64,000 nucleotides of DNA from an uncultured Desulfobulbaceae bacterium (lineage in GTDB: Bacteria; Desulfobacterota; Desulfobulbia; Desulfobulbales; Desulfobulbaceae): positions 1 through 64,000 of the forward strand of contig CAMYLK010000002.1 of the NCBI GenBank assembly GCA_947259225.1. The letters are read 5' to 3'. Position numbers and translations under genes: made by a program. Positions 15,686 through 24,131 of the stretch are shown piece by piece. Under the pieces are notes generated by a model that was not told the origin of the DNA, made no database searches, and worked only from the letters and a program-made list of their open reading frames with translations. Position 1 is the first letter of the stretch, and every line of letters starts with the position of its first letter.

Positions 15686-16823
15686 AAGGGTTTTTGCAGT
15701 ATGCGGTGCTGGGAGCTCCGTCAACATAGATGCCTTCCAGGTAGGCTAGTTTTCGTGGCAGCTGCTGCGGGGTACCCCTGGTGATAAGGAATGATGCTTT
15801 CCGGCCGACAGCGATCTTTCCCAGTTTTTCCATATCGAAAAATCCAGCTCCGTTTTCCGAAGCGCATTGGATGGTCTCCACCATGGAGTAGCCTGCCTTG
15901 ATGAACAGTTTCATCTCCTCGACAATGGACTCGCCATGGAGTATGCCGACACTGCCGGCACCAGTGCCCACTGCCGTAGTCACGCCAAGTTTTCCAGCGA
16001 GACGCAGTTGTGCAAGTTGTTCATCGAGCATATTTTTCCAGAAAGCCTCTGCACCGGGAACCGGTTTCCCCTCTGACACGTAGCGTGTGGAAAAACGGCA
16101 ACCAACACTGCTGTCGGTGCCCGAACTGTCCAGGGCGTATTTTGCCCGCAGTACGTTGGGAATCCACAGCACACCCTTGTCAGTCATTTTCCTGAGGTTG
16201 TCCTCCCCCATACCGTATCCCTGCTCAATGGCATCACACCCGGCCTCAATTGCCTCGGCTACCTGCTGGCGGCCGTTGGCTACCACCACTGCCTTTTTTT
16301 TGTCCCTGTTCTTGAGGATGCGGTAAAAAGCATCATAATCAAGCCCGGGAAATGAGGACTTCTCGTCTTCTATATTGGCGGAATAATTGATTTTAATAAA
16401 GTCACGGTCTGATGTGCGAATGTCAATGATGCTCTTCTGCGCCATCCTCTCCTGATACTCTTTCACCATGCCGGCTGTGTCGTCGGAGTCAGCAACACCC
16501 AGCACCCCATGAGTATGGCAGTAGCGGATATGCTGTTCCAGCATGGCAGCCTTTTTCTCCGGCCCGGCCTCTTCAGCGGATAACCGCACCTTTTCGTCCA
16601 CGGAAGGCGATCGAACCAGGGAGACACTGCAGTCAACCAGCGCCGGCACAATGGTGCAGTGGGAAAAGTCATCGATCGCAGCCGCGGCATTGCAGGGAAG
16701 GTCCCCGGTGGAGCCGATTGCGGTAATAATGGTGTCCTTCACGGCCAGAAAGATATCTCTGCGCACATCGGCGCCGCTGCCGTCAATAAGGCTTCCTGCT
16801 TTTATGTATCGTATTCCGCTCAT
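15678..16823 (-). CDS. Amidohydrolase-fold protein lacking metal ligands (probable pseudoenzyme)
   Basis: A 381-residue protein with the full layout of imidazolonepropionase/prolidase-like amidohydrolases: N-terminal beta sandwich, barrel, then the closing KIAVGRKASFLI. Every metal-ligand site I can place is changed. HxH after the first barrel strand is SVS (residues 66-68). The His-bearing segment before GRQQVAEAIEAG reads VVVAN. IEHG is IEQG (199-202). GTDAG is GTGAG (286-290). The fold motifs and the reading frame are otherwise intact, so this looks like a selected non-catalytic protein rather than a decaying gene. There is no signal peptide. ATG 16823 is chosen because the domain begins there. 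Its role is unknown. Confidence 0.8.
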   Translation of the reverse strand: MSGIRYIKAGSLIDGSGADVRRDIFLAVKDTIITAIGSTGDLPCNAAAAIDDFSHCTIVPALVDCSVSLVRSPSVDEKVRLSAEEAGPEKKAAMLEQHIRYCHTHGVLGVADSDDTAGMVKEYQERMAQKSIIDIRTSDRDFIKINYSANIEDEKSSFPGLDYDAFYRILKNRDKKKAVVVANGRQQVAEAIEAGCDAIEQGYGMGEDNLRKMTDKGVLWIPNVLRAKYALDSSGTDSSVGCRFSTRYVSEGKPVPGAEAFWKNMLDEQLAQLRLAGKLGVTTAVGTGAGSVGILHGESIVEEMKLFIKAGYSMVETIQCASENGAGFFDMEKLGKIAVGRKASFLITRGTPQQLPRKLAYLEGIYVDGAPSTAYCKNPFR

Positions 16824-16918
16824 GATATGTTGCTTTCTTATGTATTCGGTCGTGCTGTTGTTGTGTGCTGATAAAGTAAAGAGAATCCTCTCTTCTAGCA
16901 ATGGTAGATAAAATATAT

Positions 16919-17020
16919 TTTGTTCATATTTGCTCGTCCAAAAACGAACAAAGGACGCTCGTGCCTTTTAGCCCGTTGGGCAATACCTGCGGTGCTTCGG
17001 TAAACAGCAATGGGAAAGAC
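16919..17020. repeat. Dispersed ~200-nt element, short diverged copy
   Basis: TTGTTCATATTTGCTCGTCC, then GAACAAAGGACGCTCGTGCC, ending in AACAGCAATGGGAAAG. It shares its two ends with the copies at 29740, 33545, 36029 and 63307 but lacks most of the middle. Confidence 0.5.
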
Positions 17021-17051
17021 AGGAAAGAGTCCCTGCAACAGGGAGCCAAAC

Positions 17052-17795
17052 CTAAGGATAATATACTTTTCCCCGGGGCTGCCAGGGCTTGGCATGTTGT
17101 CCGGGAGCTGGTTGAAAGGACTCGACCAGGTCGCCGATCGCCACCTTTTTGAAATTCCGTATCTTCAGGCCCACCTGCTGTCCGCTGGCTGCTTCCCTGA
17201 CAGTATCCTTTTCGATGTGGATCGATTCGATCTTCCCGGTATATACCGGTCCCATGGCACCCATGATCCGAAAGGAGTGACCCTTCACCAGCTTGCCTTG
17301 CAGGACTTCACAGCCGAGGATAATACCCTTGCGGCTGCTTTTGAAAAGAGCGATGACCTTTGCAGATCCGATAATCTCTTCAGCTGATTCCCGGGGCATG
17401 AGGCTTTCAACTATGGCCTCAAAATCTCCCAGCAGTTTGTAAATAACATCATAAATGCGGATCTCGACATTGTGTTCAGAGGCATCCTGGTCAATATGGG
17501 GCATGATTCCGACATTAAAACCGACAATGAGCCTGCTGCCCGTTTGAGCCATAAAAATATCGGATTGATTGACAGTCCCCACACCTGAACTGATAATGGT
17601 GATCTCAACTTCAGGCCTGGATAAAGGGGTGATGGCTTTTGTGACCGCCTCAGTGCAGCCGGATGTATCGCATTTGAGAACAATCTCCAGTCTTTTTTTT
17701 GCAGTCTTTGCTGCGGCAGCCGACTCCTTCGTCCCGCCAGGTGTTTTCTGGCTCAGGCTTTTCTTCTCATGATGAGTTTTTTTTCTGCTGCCCAT
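17052..17795 (-). CDS. Stand-alone C-terminal half of translation initiation factor IF-2
   Basis: A 247-residue protein. A basic, Lys/Ala-rich tail of about 36 residues comes first. Next is IF-2 domain III (LEIVLKCDTSGCTEAV, then IISSGVGTVNQSDIFMA, GFNVGIMP and IYDVIYKLLGDFEA). A final beta barrel follows, like domain IV (C2), with GIILGCEVLQGKLVKG and KIESIHIEKDTVREA. In IF-2, C2 binds the formylmethionyl end of initiator tRNA. The G domain and domain II are absent and the gene has its own start, so it is not merely cut. GGAG lies 9 nt before ATG 17795. It may compete with IF-2 or bind ribosomes or tRNA under stress; that is inference. Confidence 0.8.
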   Translation of the reverse strand: MGSRKKTHHEKKSLSQKTPGGTKESAAAAKTAKKRLEIVLKCDTSGCTEAVTKAITPLSRPEVEITIISSGVGTVNQSDIFMAQTGSRLIVGFNVGIMPHIDQDASEHNVEIRIYDVIYKLLGDFEAIVESLMPRESAEEIIGSAKVIALFKSSRKGIILGCEVLQGKLVKGHSFRIMGAMGPVYTGKIESIHIEKDTVREAASGQQVGLKIRNFKKVAIGDLVESFQPAPGQHAKPWQPRGKVYYP

Positions 17796-17869
17796 CAGGA
17801 AAAACTCCATGTCATGTTCATAGAAGAATTATAGCCTATAGTTTCTCTTATAGGGAAGGAGAAGGTTTA

Positions 17870-17990
17870 GATTTCTCCCTTCGGTCGAAGTAAGCGAGGC
17901 ACGAGACTCCGAGTGACAGGTTAACAGGCTGGAGGCTGGAGGTTGGAGACTGGGGGGCTGGAGACTGGGGGGCTGGAGACAGGGGACAGA
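17870..17990. repeat. TTTCTC...GAATGACAGG module plus G-rich tracts
   Basis: The module at 17870-17920 is followed by GGCTGGAGGCTGGAGG and two GGGGGGCTGGAGAC units (17925-17990). Runs of six G make a local quadruplex conceivable. Confidence 0.65.
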
Positions 17991-17991
17991 T

Positions 17992-18237
17992 TTATTTTGT
18001 TGTGTTCAGTCCTTCCTTGATATAACGGAGCGCCCCGGCGATGATATCTGCTTCCGGGGAGCGCAGGCCGGTCCATTCGCCTGACTCCCGGAGGCGCTTG
18101 ATCTCTTTCCGCCACTTGTCGAGATTGTCAAAATCATATTCGATAATGGCCTTGGCCGCTTTATCCGATTCCTTGTTGCCGGCTTCAAAGTAGTTGATCA
18201 GGGTTTCCAGAAGACAGTGCGCGTTAGTATTATCCAA
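17992..18237 (-). CDS. Hypothetical 81-residue helical protein
   Basis: The start is TTG at 18237 with AGGAGG 6 nt upstream, better than the longer frame to 18264. The protein is charged and helical (KESDKAAKAIIEYDFDNLDK, then WRKEIKRLRESGEW). No membrane segment or Cys cluster is seen. I recognise no family. The stop abuts a G-rich repeat tract. It is on the same strand as the VOC-family gene, 38 bp downstream of it, so the two may share a transcript. Confidence 0.55.
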   Translation of the reverse strand: MDNTNAHCLLETLINYFEAGNKESDKAAKAIIEYDFDNLDKWRKEIKRLRESGEWTGLRSPEADIIAGALRYIKEGLNTTK

Positions 18238-18275
18238 GTTTGCCCTCCTGTCAGCACATGGCAAATCTTTCGCTT

Positions 18276-18662
18276 TTATTTCTGTTCATACGTGATGATG
18301 GAAATAAAAGCTCCCTGGGGATCCTGCAGTATGGCAAACCTCCCTACCTCCGGAATGTCGGTAGGGGGAAGATGAACCTTGCCACCCAGTTCCTCTGTAA
18401 GTTTAACAGAGGCATCAACATCATCCACAGTGACATAGATTCCCCACATCGGCGGATGACCTTCTGCCTGCGGGGGCATGGACATGATGCCGCCGGTCTC
18501 TTCTTCGCCAGAGCGAATGACATGATATGGCATGTCATTCATATTAAATGTTTCATACTGCCAACCAAACAGTTTGGTGTAAAAATCTCTGGCGCCTTCC
18601 ACGTCGGTGGTCATCAATTCATTCCAGCTGAACCTACCATGTTTCAAGAGTTTCTCGTCCAT
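18276..18662 (-). CDS. VOC-family (glyoxalase/bleomycin-resistance fold) protein
   Basis: A 128-residue protein with the paired beta-alpha-beta-beta-beta modules of the vicinal oxygen chelate fold. HGRFSWNELMTTDVEGARDF, then YTKLFGWQYE, opens the first half; WGIYVTVDDVDASV and FAILQDPQGAFISI form the second. This matches the CFP32/antibiotic-barrel subgroup of predicted enzymes related to lactoylglutathione lyase. The reaction is unknown. GGAGG lies 5 nt before ATG 18662, so I prefer it to the ATG 12 bases upstream. Confidence 0.82.
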   Translation of the reverse strand: MDEKLLKHGRFSWNELMTTDVEGARDFYTKLFGWQYETFNMNDMPYHVIRSGEEETGGIMSMPPQAEGHPPMWGIYVTVDDVDASVKLTEELGGKVHLPPTDIPEVGRFAILQDPQGAFISIITYEQK

Positions 18663-18796
18663 AATATCCTCCATACCTGAGAATGGATTAGTTGTGAAAA
18701 GAACTACATCTTTACTTTTTAAAATAGACTATAAGAACAGGAATGAGGGTTGTCGAATTCAAGATGAGGAGTTTAGGGGTTTAGGTGAAAGGTTAA

Positions 18797-18847
18797 GATT
18801 TCTCGCTTCGCTCGAGGTAAGTGAGGAACGAGACTCCGAATGACAGG
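18797..18847. repeat. TTTCTCGC...GAATGACAGG module
   Basis: TTTCTCGCTTCGCTCGAGG followed by GTAAGTGAGGAACGAGACTC and CGAATGACAGG: a full copy of the dispersed module, 57 bp before the start of the next gene. Confidence 0.7.
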
Positions 18848-18903
18848 TTATCAGGCTGGAAGCGAGAAGTAAGCAGATTAATAAATAGGAATGTGATGCA
18901 TCA

Positions 18904-19692
18904 ATGAATATTGAAGATTGTACAGTTATTTACCGCGGCCTCAGGGATTCTGGGGTCCTCGTTGCCGAGGACAGCGAGCGGCGCAATCTTTACATGGATG
19001 GCGACATTCTGCAAAGCTGCATGCTGCAGGGTGATCCGACCGGACTGTACCTGGATTACAGCCAGGCGATGATGTGTGCGCTGCTGTTCCAGCCGGCACC
19101 GCAAAAAGTGCTGCTGGTCGGGCTCGGCGGCGGTTCGCTGGTGAAATTCCTGCTGGAATTCTGTCCCGCTGCAAGGTTAGATGTTGCCGAGATCAACACT
19201 GAAGTCGTACGGGTGGCCCGGGAATTTTTCCTGCTGCCTGAAGACGAGCGACTGCGGATCATAAATGCCCCGGGAGAGGAGGTAGTTGCTGAACGGCTGG
19301 CGGCCGACAGCAGGTATGATCTCATTCTCGTGGATGCCTTTGATAACCATGGCCCTGCCCGGGCTTTGCTCGAGGAAGATTTTCTGTTAAACTGCAGGGC
19401 GCTGCTCGCAAATGAGGGTATTTTCGCAATGAACCTCTGGAACAGGCCGGTCGACAATTTTCCCGCTCAATTTGACCGCCTGGCGACGCTGTTCGAACAG
19501 CGGATTTCTAAATTGCTGCTGGCCGGTCCCAACCGCAATGGTATTGTTTTCGGGTTCAACGAACCGATGCCGGTCAATGGTCTGATGGAGCTGAAATCAG
19601 CTTCCAGAGAGTTGAGCAAACGTACCGGGATTAACTTCATGCGGTGGCTGCGGGAGATACATTGGCAGAATTTAGGGAGGGGTTTAGGCTGA
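18904..19692 (+). CDS. Spermidine synthase-like methyltransferase-fold protein
   Basis: A 262-residue Rossmann-fold protein. VLLVGLGGGSLVKFLLEF is the SAM or decarboxy-SAM-binding motif near residues 63-80, followed by LDVAEINTEVVRVAREFF and YDLILVDAFDN. This is the spermine/spermidine synthase family (COG0421-like). No putrescine-specific gatekeeping residues can be judged by eye, so another aminopropyl- or methyltransfer is possible. It is probably cytoplasmic. ATG 18904 is used, although its ribosome site is weak. The last five residues (GRGLG) are encoded by a TTTAGGCTGAAG repeat, so the C-terminus may have been altered by repeat insertion. Confidence 0.75.
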   Translation: MNIEDCTVIYRGLRDSGVLVAEDSERRNLYMDGDILQSCMLQGDPTGLYLDYSQAMMCALLFQPAPQKVLLVGLGGGSLVKFLLEFCPAARLDVAEINTEVVRVAREFFLLPEDERLRIINAPGEEVVAERLAADSRYDLILVDAFDNHGPARALLEEDFLLNCRALLANEGIFAMNLWNRPVDNFPAQFDRLATLFEQRISKLLLAGPNRNGIVFGFNEPMPVNGLMELKSASRELSKRTGINFMRWLREIHWQNLGRGLG

Positions 19693-19738
19693 AGCCTATT
19701 AGGCTTGAGGCTGGAGGCAGGAGACTTGAAAGCTTACT

Positions 19739-20047
19739 TTATTCCGTTGTTTGCAGGTTTTGAGAGGAAATCTGCTCCTGAATGCTGGTTTGCAGCGTCT
19801 GGTCTCCATCGTCAAACAGACGAATAACAGACATTTGGATTGCTATCTGCCGGGTGAGCTGACTGTTTTCTGCACGGCATTGATCAATTTCTTTTTTCGA
19901 TTCCTCAAGCGCACGTTGAAGCTCACCTTGACTCTTTTGTGCGATTAAATAATCATTATTTACGGTATCAAATTGAGCCTTTGAAACACATCCTCCCATT
20001 AAGAGCATGTAAATACAACCGATCCATAATATGAGTCTGTACCGCAC
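19739..20047 (-). CDS. Small lipoprotein with coiled coil
   Basis: A 102-residue protein. A signal peptide ending LLMGGC gives a lipobox with Cys at residue 20, so it should be lipid-anchored. Residues 30-70 (LIAQKSQGELQRALEESKKE, then IDQCRAENSQLTRQI) form an amphipathic coiled coil, like small Lpp-type or spanin-like lipoproteins. The start is GTG at 20047 with AAGGGA upstream. It is divergent from the HD-GYP gene. The precise function is unknown. Confidence 0.68.
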   Translation of the reverse strand: MRYRLILWIGCIYMLLMGGCVSKAQFDTVNNDYLIAQKSQGELQRALEESKKEIDQCRAENSQLTRQIAIQMSVIRLFDDGDQTLQTSIQEQISSQNLQTTE

Positions 20048-20308
20048 CTGAATCCCTTTTTATAAATTAATAACAGCCGCCATTTTGAAAGTCCCGCTCA
20101 TGGCCAATGTCCACTGACTATTTTCTTATCGCTGCATTCCGAGTGTGACAATCATTAGAGGTTGAACATATTTTCAAAAAGATGAAAGCATTGTCCATAA
20201 TTTATTAATTATCATATACTGCTCAGAAAGATATTAACATTTTTTTATGCTGTGCTGCCATCACAGTATATGTGCTTAATCTGGATAGGCGTTACCGTAT
20301 ACTGAAAA
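20048..20308. other. Divergent promoter region, no distinct element
   Basis: AT-rich spacer between the lipoprotein gene and the HD-GYP gene. I saw no clear operator, riboswitch or consensus promoter. Confidence 0.4.
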
Positions 20309-21730
20309 ATGAGTTCCAAACTTACAATATTACAAGTTTTTCGTCAAAGATTCATCAAGGGCAGTGCCCATGATGAACGCGCCAAGCCCAGTTATCAGAG
20401 CGGAAGCGCTCCTTTTAAAACCGCTATCAAGAAACGATTGTTAATGCGGCTTGTTGTAGCCAGCACCCTTATTTCCATTACCCTGGCATCCATTGTTTTT
20501 TATCTTGAGTTTCGCCGTTTGGGGCACCTTGTCAACAACCGTGCCGGTGAAATTGCCGCCCGTTTTAACGATGAGATTCGCGACCTCCTGGACTCTCCAG
20601 CAGTAACGAAAACAGAAGTTCTTCGAAATAAGCTGGAGATGCTTTCAATTATCGGCAAACTCAATAGGGGAATTGGGTATGTTATTTATGCAGGAATCTA
20701 CGACCTTGATGGCAATGCCATTGTTATTGATAAAGATCCCCAGTGTTCCTATCTCGATAAAGTGGATGATGTCATGACTTCACTTGGTCATCAACTACCC
20801 GAATCTTCCGGGAAAGTTTACAAGTATCGATATATCAACGGCATTCCCCATATCCAGCTTACCTATTCACTTACTAACAACGATAAAAAGCAGGCAGCTG
20901 TCATTGAAGGACTTTTTGCCGTCTCAAACACAGCCAGAAATGAAGTCGCGATGCGTATTTTGCGATCGGTTTTCGGGACCATCAGTGTTGTTTTATTAAC
21001 AACCATGATTCTTTACCCCATCATCATGACGCTCGTCGGCCGGCTGTCAAAACTGGCGGATAATCTTCTTGAAGCCAACATTGAAACACTGCGGGTCCTT
21101 GGCAGTGCAATTGCCAAGAGGGATAGCGATACTGATATTCATAATTATCGTGTTACGATCTATTCGGTAACCCTGGCCGAAGCGATCGGATTGCGGTACA
21201 GGTTGATCCGGGCACTCATCAAAGGTGCATTTCTGCACGATGTCGGAAAAATTGGCATCAGCGACAAGATTTTATTGAAGCCAGGGAAATTAACCGTAAA
21301 TGAATTCAAGATTATGGAACACCATGTGAAACATGGTATTGATATTGTTGAAGGTTCGGTTTGGCTGAAAGATGCCAGAGATGTAGTAGGATATCATCAC
21401 GAAAAATTCAGCGGAGAAGGTTATCCAAATGGGCTTAAAGGTGATTCTATACCTGTCATCGCTAGAATTTTTGCCATCGCAGATGTTTTTGACGCTTTGA
21501 CCTCTGTTCGGCCATATAAGGACCAGATGTCCCCTGAAGATGCCATGGTAATTTTAGAAAAGGGACGTGGTACCCATTTTGATCCATCCATTCTTGATAC
21601 CTTTACCCCTATCGCGAAATCCCTTTATGAAAGAATTGCAAACAGTTCTGATGAAACCTTACGCGAAAATCTGGAAAACATAACACGAAAATACTTTTCC
21701 AGAAAATTATACGATAATGGTGAGACCTGA
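20309..21730 (+). CDS. Membrane sensor with HD-GYP domain (c-di-GMP phosphodiesterase)
   Basis: A 473-residue protein. A cytoplasmic N-terminus is followed by a membrane helix at about 44-66. A periplasmic sensor of about 150 residues comes next, then a second helix at about 218-242 and the HD-GYP domain from about 255. Catalytic features are FLHDVGKIGISD (HD near 309-310), EHHVKHG, YHHEKFSGEGYP (GYP near 371-373) and ADVFDALTS. These hydrolyse c-di-GMP to GMP in the family. No receiver or GGDEF domain is present. It may lower the messenger read by the riboswitches at 1202 and 12253; the functional link is inference. Confidence 0.9.
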   Translation: MSSKLTILQVFRQRFIKGSAHDERAKPSYQSGSAPFKTAIKKRLLMRLVVASTLISITLASIVFYLEFRRLGHLVNNRAGEIAARFNDEIRDLLDSPAVTKTEVLRNKLEMLSIIGKLNRGIGYVIYAGIYDLDGNAIVIDKDPQCSYLDKVDDVMTSLGHQLPESSGKVYKYRYINGIPHIQLTYSLTNNDKKQAAVIEGLFAVSNTARNEVAMRILRSVFGTISVVLLTTMILYPIIMTLVGRLSKLADNLLEANIETLRVLGSAIAKRDSDTDIHNYRVTIYSVTLAEAIGLRYRLIRALIKGAFLHDVGKIGISDKILLKPGKLTVNEFKIMEHHVKHGIDIVEGSVWLKDARDVVGYHHEKFSGEGYPNGLKGDSIPVIARIFAIADVFDALTSVRPYKDQMSPEDAMVILEKGRGTHFDPSILDTFTPIAKSLYERIANSSDETLRENLENITRKYFSRKLYDNGET

Positions 21731-22093
21731 CTTGATTATTGACGGTGCGGCAAGGACGGGAAGCGTTTTTCGAAAATTAACAGCCGGAACAGGGCCATCT
21801 TAAACCTTGAGTTTGTCGGCAAAGATTAGTTGGTCTGCAATTCATTGCAGAGCCAGCGGTTCAGTGTGATAATGAATTAATAAGAGTAATGTTCATTCAG
21901 TCTTGTAGATTTCCGGGGGGCGATTCCGCAACCGAAACCGTACACGATGCAGTTACATCGTCCGGCTGCAAAGTGATCGAGGGCATGAAATTTGGAGGCA
22001 TTACGAACTCAATAGTAAAGTTTCGTTTGCCGGGATACCCGTTACTATAAGGCAGCAGGTTTCCTTTTTTACCATAACTTTGCATGGAGGTAC
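21731..22093. other. Spacer with no recognised gene
   Basis: A minus-strand frame at 21897-22127 gives no domain, signal peptide or ribosome site. The region may hold a decayed gene. Only the ribosome site GGAGG of the next gene is evident. Confidence 0.4.
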
Positions 22094-22681
22094 ATGATGC
22101 TACCGGTTCGGATGTTGATTCATACAATCAGTCTGGCTGCTGTCTTTGTGATTGTAGCCACAACCCCGTCAACAGCACAGGAGCAGGCCTGGATGGAGGG
22201 GGCAGGATATCTGCAGCTCATTGACAGGCTTGACCGCCCCCAGGACGGTTATTGTCTGGATATTATAGGTTCAGGTCAGCACATACGTTTTGACCTGCCT
22301 CTGATTGCGCACAATTGTAAAGAAGGTCTTTATGCCGATGAAGCGGTGAAGCTTGAGAAGAATGGATATATCCGTTTTCCCGCGTATGTTAAATGTGCAA
22401 CAGTTGCCGGCCTCAATGGACGCGCACTACCCGGAACCGCCCTGATGGTACGGGAGTGTGGTGAGGTGATACCGTTCATGGATGCAGAGAAACTCCAGAA
22501 ATTCCGGCTCAGAAAAGATGGAATGGTTGAATTGGGAGGGTCTGGTCTGTGCCTGACAGTCGGGCGAATATCCGAATCCACCTTTTCTCCTGACCACCGG
22601 TGGCGGGCATTATTTGTTGAAGCCTGTGAAGAGGCTGATCCAGCAAGGTCGAGATGGCGGTTTATTATTCCGGGACGATAA
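22094..22681 (+). CDS. Exported protein, possibly beta-trefoil
   Basis: A 195-residue protein with a signal peptide (MMLPVRMLIHTISLAAVFVI, cleavage near AQ). Repeated phrases like GYLQLIDRLDRPQDGYCLDI and VELGGSGLCLTVGR, each with a Cys, and a final RWRFII suggest a ricin-type beta-trefoil. Cys residues could form disulfides in the periplasm. GGAGG lies 3 nt before the first ATG and 6 nt before a second, so the start could be 22097. No family is firmly recognised; binding to carbohydrate is conceivable for this fold. Confidence 0.62.
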   Translation: MMLPVRMLIHTISLAAVFVIVATTPSTAQEQAWMEGAGYLQLIDRLDRPQDGYCLDIIGSGQHIRFDLPLIAHNCKEGLYADEAVKLEKNGYIRFPAYVKCATVAGLNGRALPGTALMVRECGEVIPFMDAEKLQKFRLRKDGMVELGGSGLCLTVGRISESTFSPDHRWRALFVEACEEADPARSRWRFIIPGR

Positions 22682-22758
22682 GAGGTTTTTAGGCTGGAGG
22701 GAGTTGGCCCCGATTACCTTCTTGCTGAACTCAGGAAACAGGAAACAGGTTAAGGCAG

Positions 22759-23913
22759 TTGAGAGCATCTGAACCGTATCAGGGATTTGAGGTCGGGCCC
22801 ATTCGGCCACCCAGTGAGGCGAGAAGCCTTTTGCTCCGGATCACAAGGAATTGCCCCTGGAACAGGTGCACGTTCTGCGGTCTTTATAAAGGAGAAAAGT
22901 TCAGCCTGCGGCCGGTCGAACACATCCTGAAGGATATCGATGCGATCCGTTTTTTTATTGATCAAATCCAACAGATCATGAAGTCGCCGGAAGAGGGCAG
23001 GCATCAGGAATTAACAGCCCTCCATGCAGGGAGATCTGAAAATGAACAGATGGCTTTTCATGTTGCCCTGAACTGGTACCGGGGCGGGATGACCTCTGTT
23101 TTCCTTCAGGATGCCAACAGCCTGATCATCAAGCCCGATCATCTTGTCGAAATACTGCTCTATATACGAAAATATTTCCCGCAGGTCGAGCGCGTTACTT
23201 CCTATGCCCGGTCACATACCATTGCCCGTATCAGTGATGAGGATATGGACCGTATAGCTGAAGCAGGTTTGAACAGAATTCATGTCGGTATGGAGTCTGC
23301 TTCTGACAAGGTTCTTGAATTTGTCAAAAAAGGGGTTGATAAAGAAACCCACATTGTTGCGGGGCAGAAGGTAAAAAGAGCTGGTATCGAATTGTCAGAA
23401 TATTTCATGCCCGGCCTGGGTGGCAGAGAACTTTCCAGGGAGAATGCCCTTGAGTCAGCCGATGCAATGAACCAGATCAACCCTGATTTCATCAGGATCA
23501 GAACGTTAGCGGTTCCGGACGATGTTGAGTTGTTCGAAGACTGGCAGTCTGGGAAATTCAACAAGAGCAGCGATGTTGAGGCAGCCGGGGAACTCCTGCT
23601 GTTTCTCCAGAGCCTGAGCGGAATAACCAGTATGGTGAAGAGTGACCATATCCTGAACCTCTTTCAGGAAATTGAAGGTCGCCTGCCTGATGAAAAAGAT
23701 CTGATGACAGAACCAATAAAGAATTTTCTGGGCATGGATGCAGAGGGCCAGCTGCTCTATGTGGTCGGCAGAAGATCAGGCATCTTCTCAAGGCTGGATG
23801 ATATGAGTGATCCGGACCTGAAGATCCATGCGGAACGAGCACGTGATGCGCACCGTGTTTCGCTGAACAACGTTGAAGAATTCACTGCTGAAATGGTGAA
23901 ACGGTTTATTTAG
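22759..23913 (+). CDS. Radical SAM protein
   Basis: A 384-residue radical SAM enzyme. LLLRITRNCPWNRCTFCGLY carries the CxxxxCxFC-type cluster site near residues 33-43. Later blocks VERVTSYARSHTI, GLNRIHVGMESASDKVL and LSEYFMPGLGGRE follow the Elp3/B12-free subgroup pattern of COG1032-like proteins. No B12-binding domain is seen. The substrate is unknown. The start must be TTG at 22759, because the frame is closed by TGA at 22726 and no ATG lies between. It begins 78 bp after the exported protein gene and could be in the same transcript. Confidence 0.82.
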   Translation: MRASEPYQGFEVGPIRPPSEARSLLLRITRNCPWNRCTFCGLYKGEKFSLRPVEHILKDIDAIRFFIDQIQQIMKSPEEGRHQELTALHAGRSENEQMAFHVALNWYRGGMTSVFLQDANSLIIKPDHLVEILLYIRKYFPQVERVTSYARSHTIARISDEDMDRIAEAGLNRIHVGMESASDKVLEFVKKGVDKETHIVAGQKVKRAGIELSEYFMPGLGGRELSRENALESADAMNQINPDFIRIRTLAVPDDVELFEDWQSGKFNKSSDVEAAGELLLFLQSLSGITSMVKSDHILNLFQEIEGRLPDEKDLMTEPIKNFLGMDAEGQLLYVVGRRSGIFSRLDDMSDPDLKIHAERARDAHRVSLNNVEEFTAEMVKRFI

Positions 23914-24131
23914 TTGTGGTGCTGATTGTGGAAAAGCAATTGGTTTCCTGTGCCCCTGGTAAAGGAGAGCTGCTCGGAGAAGTTCCGGTTTCCTCAACCG
24001 AAGAGATTACTCTGAAGGTCGGGCAAGCAGAGCGGGTACGGTTACCATGGCTCCCCTGAGGGACATCTCCAGTTTGCCCGGTTCAGGGTCATGAATCGCT
24101 CCTAAGGTGTAAGGATTGTGACTGGAGGGGG
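23914..24131. other. Convergent spacer with no recognised element
   Basis: Several short self-complementary stretches such as GGGCAAGCAG and GTTTGCCCGG occur here but I can assign no RNA family. There is no credible gene. Confidence 0.35.

Noticed and set aside
17925-17990. G-rich repeats as a CRISPR array or a quadruplex switch
   Set aside because: Units are too short and irregular for CRISPR, with no unique spacers. Quadruplex formation is possible but has no further support.
21897-22127. Minus-strand 76-residue frame
   Set aside because: No signal peptide, domain or ribosome site; listed as spacer.
23914-24131. A structured RNA or group II intron piece in this spacer
   Set aside because: Several short complementary stretches occur but no family pattern could be fixed by eye.
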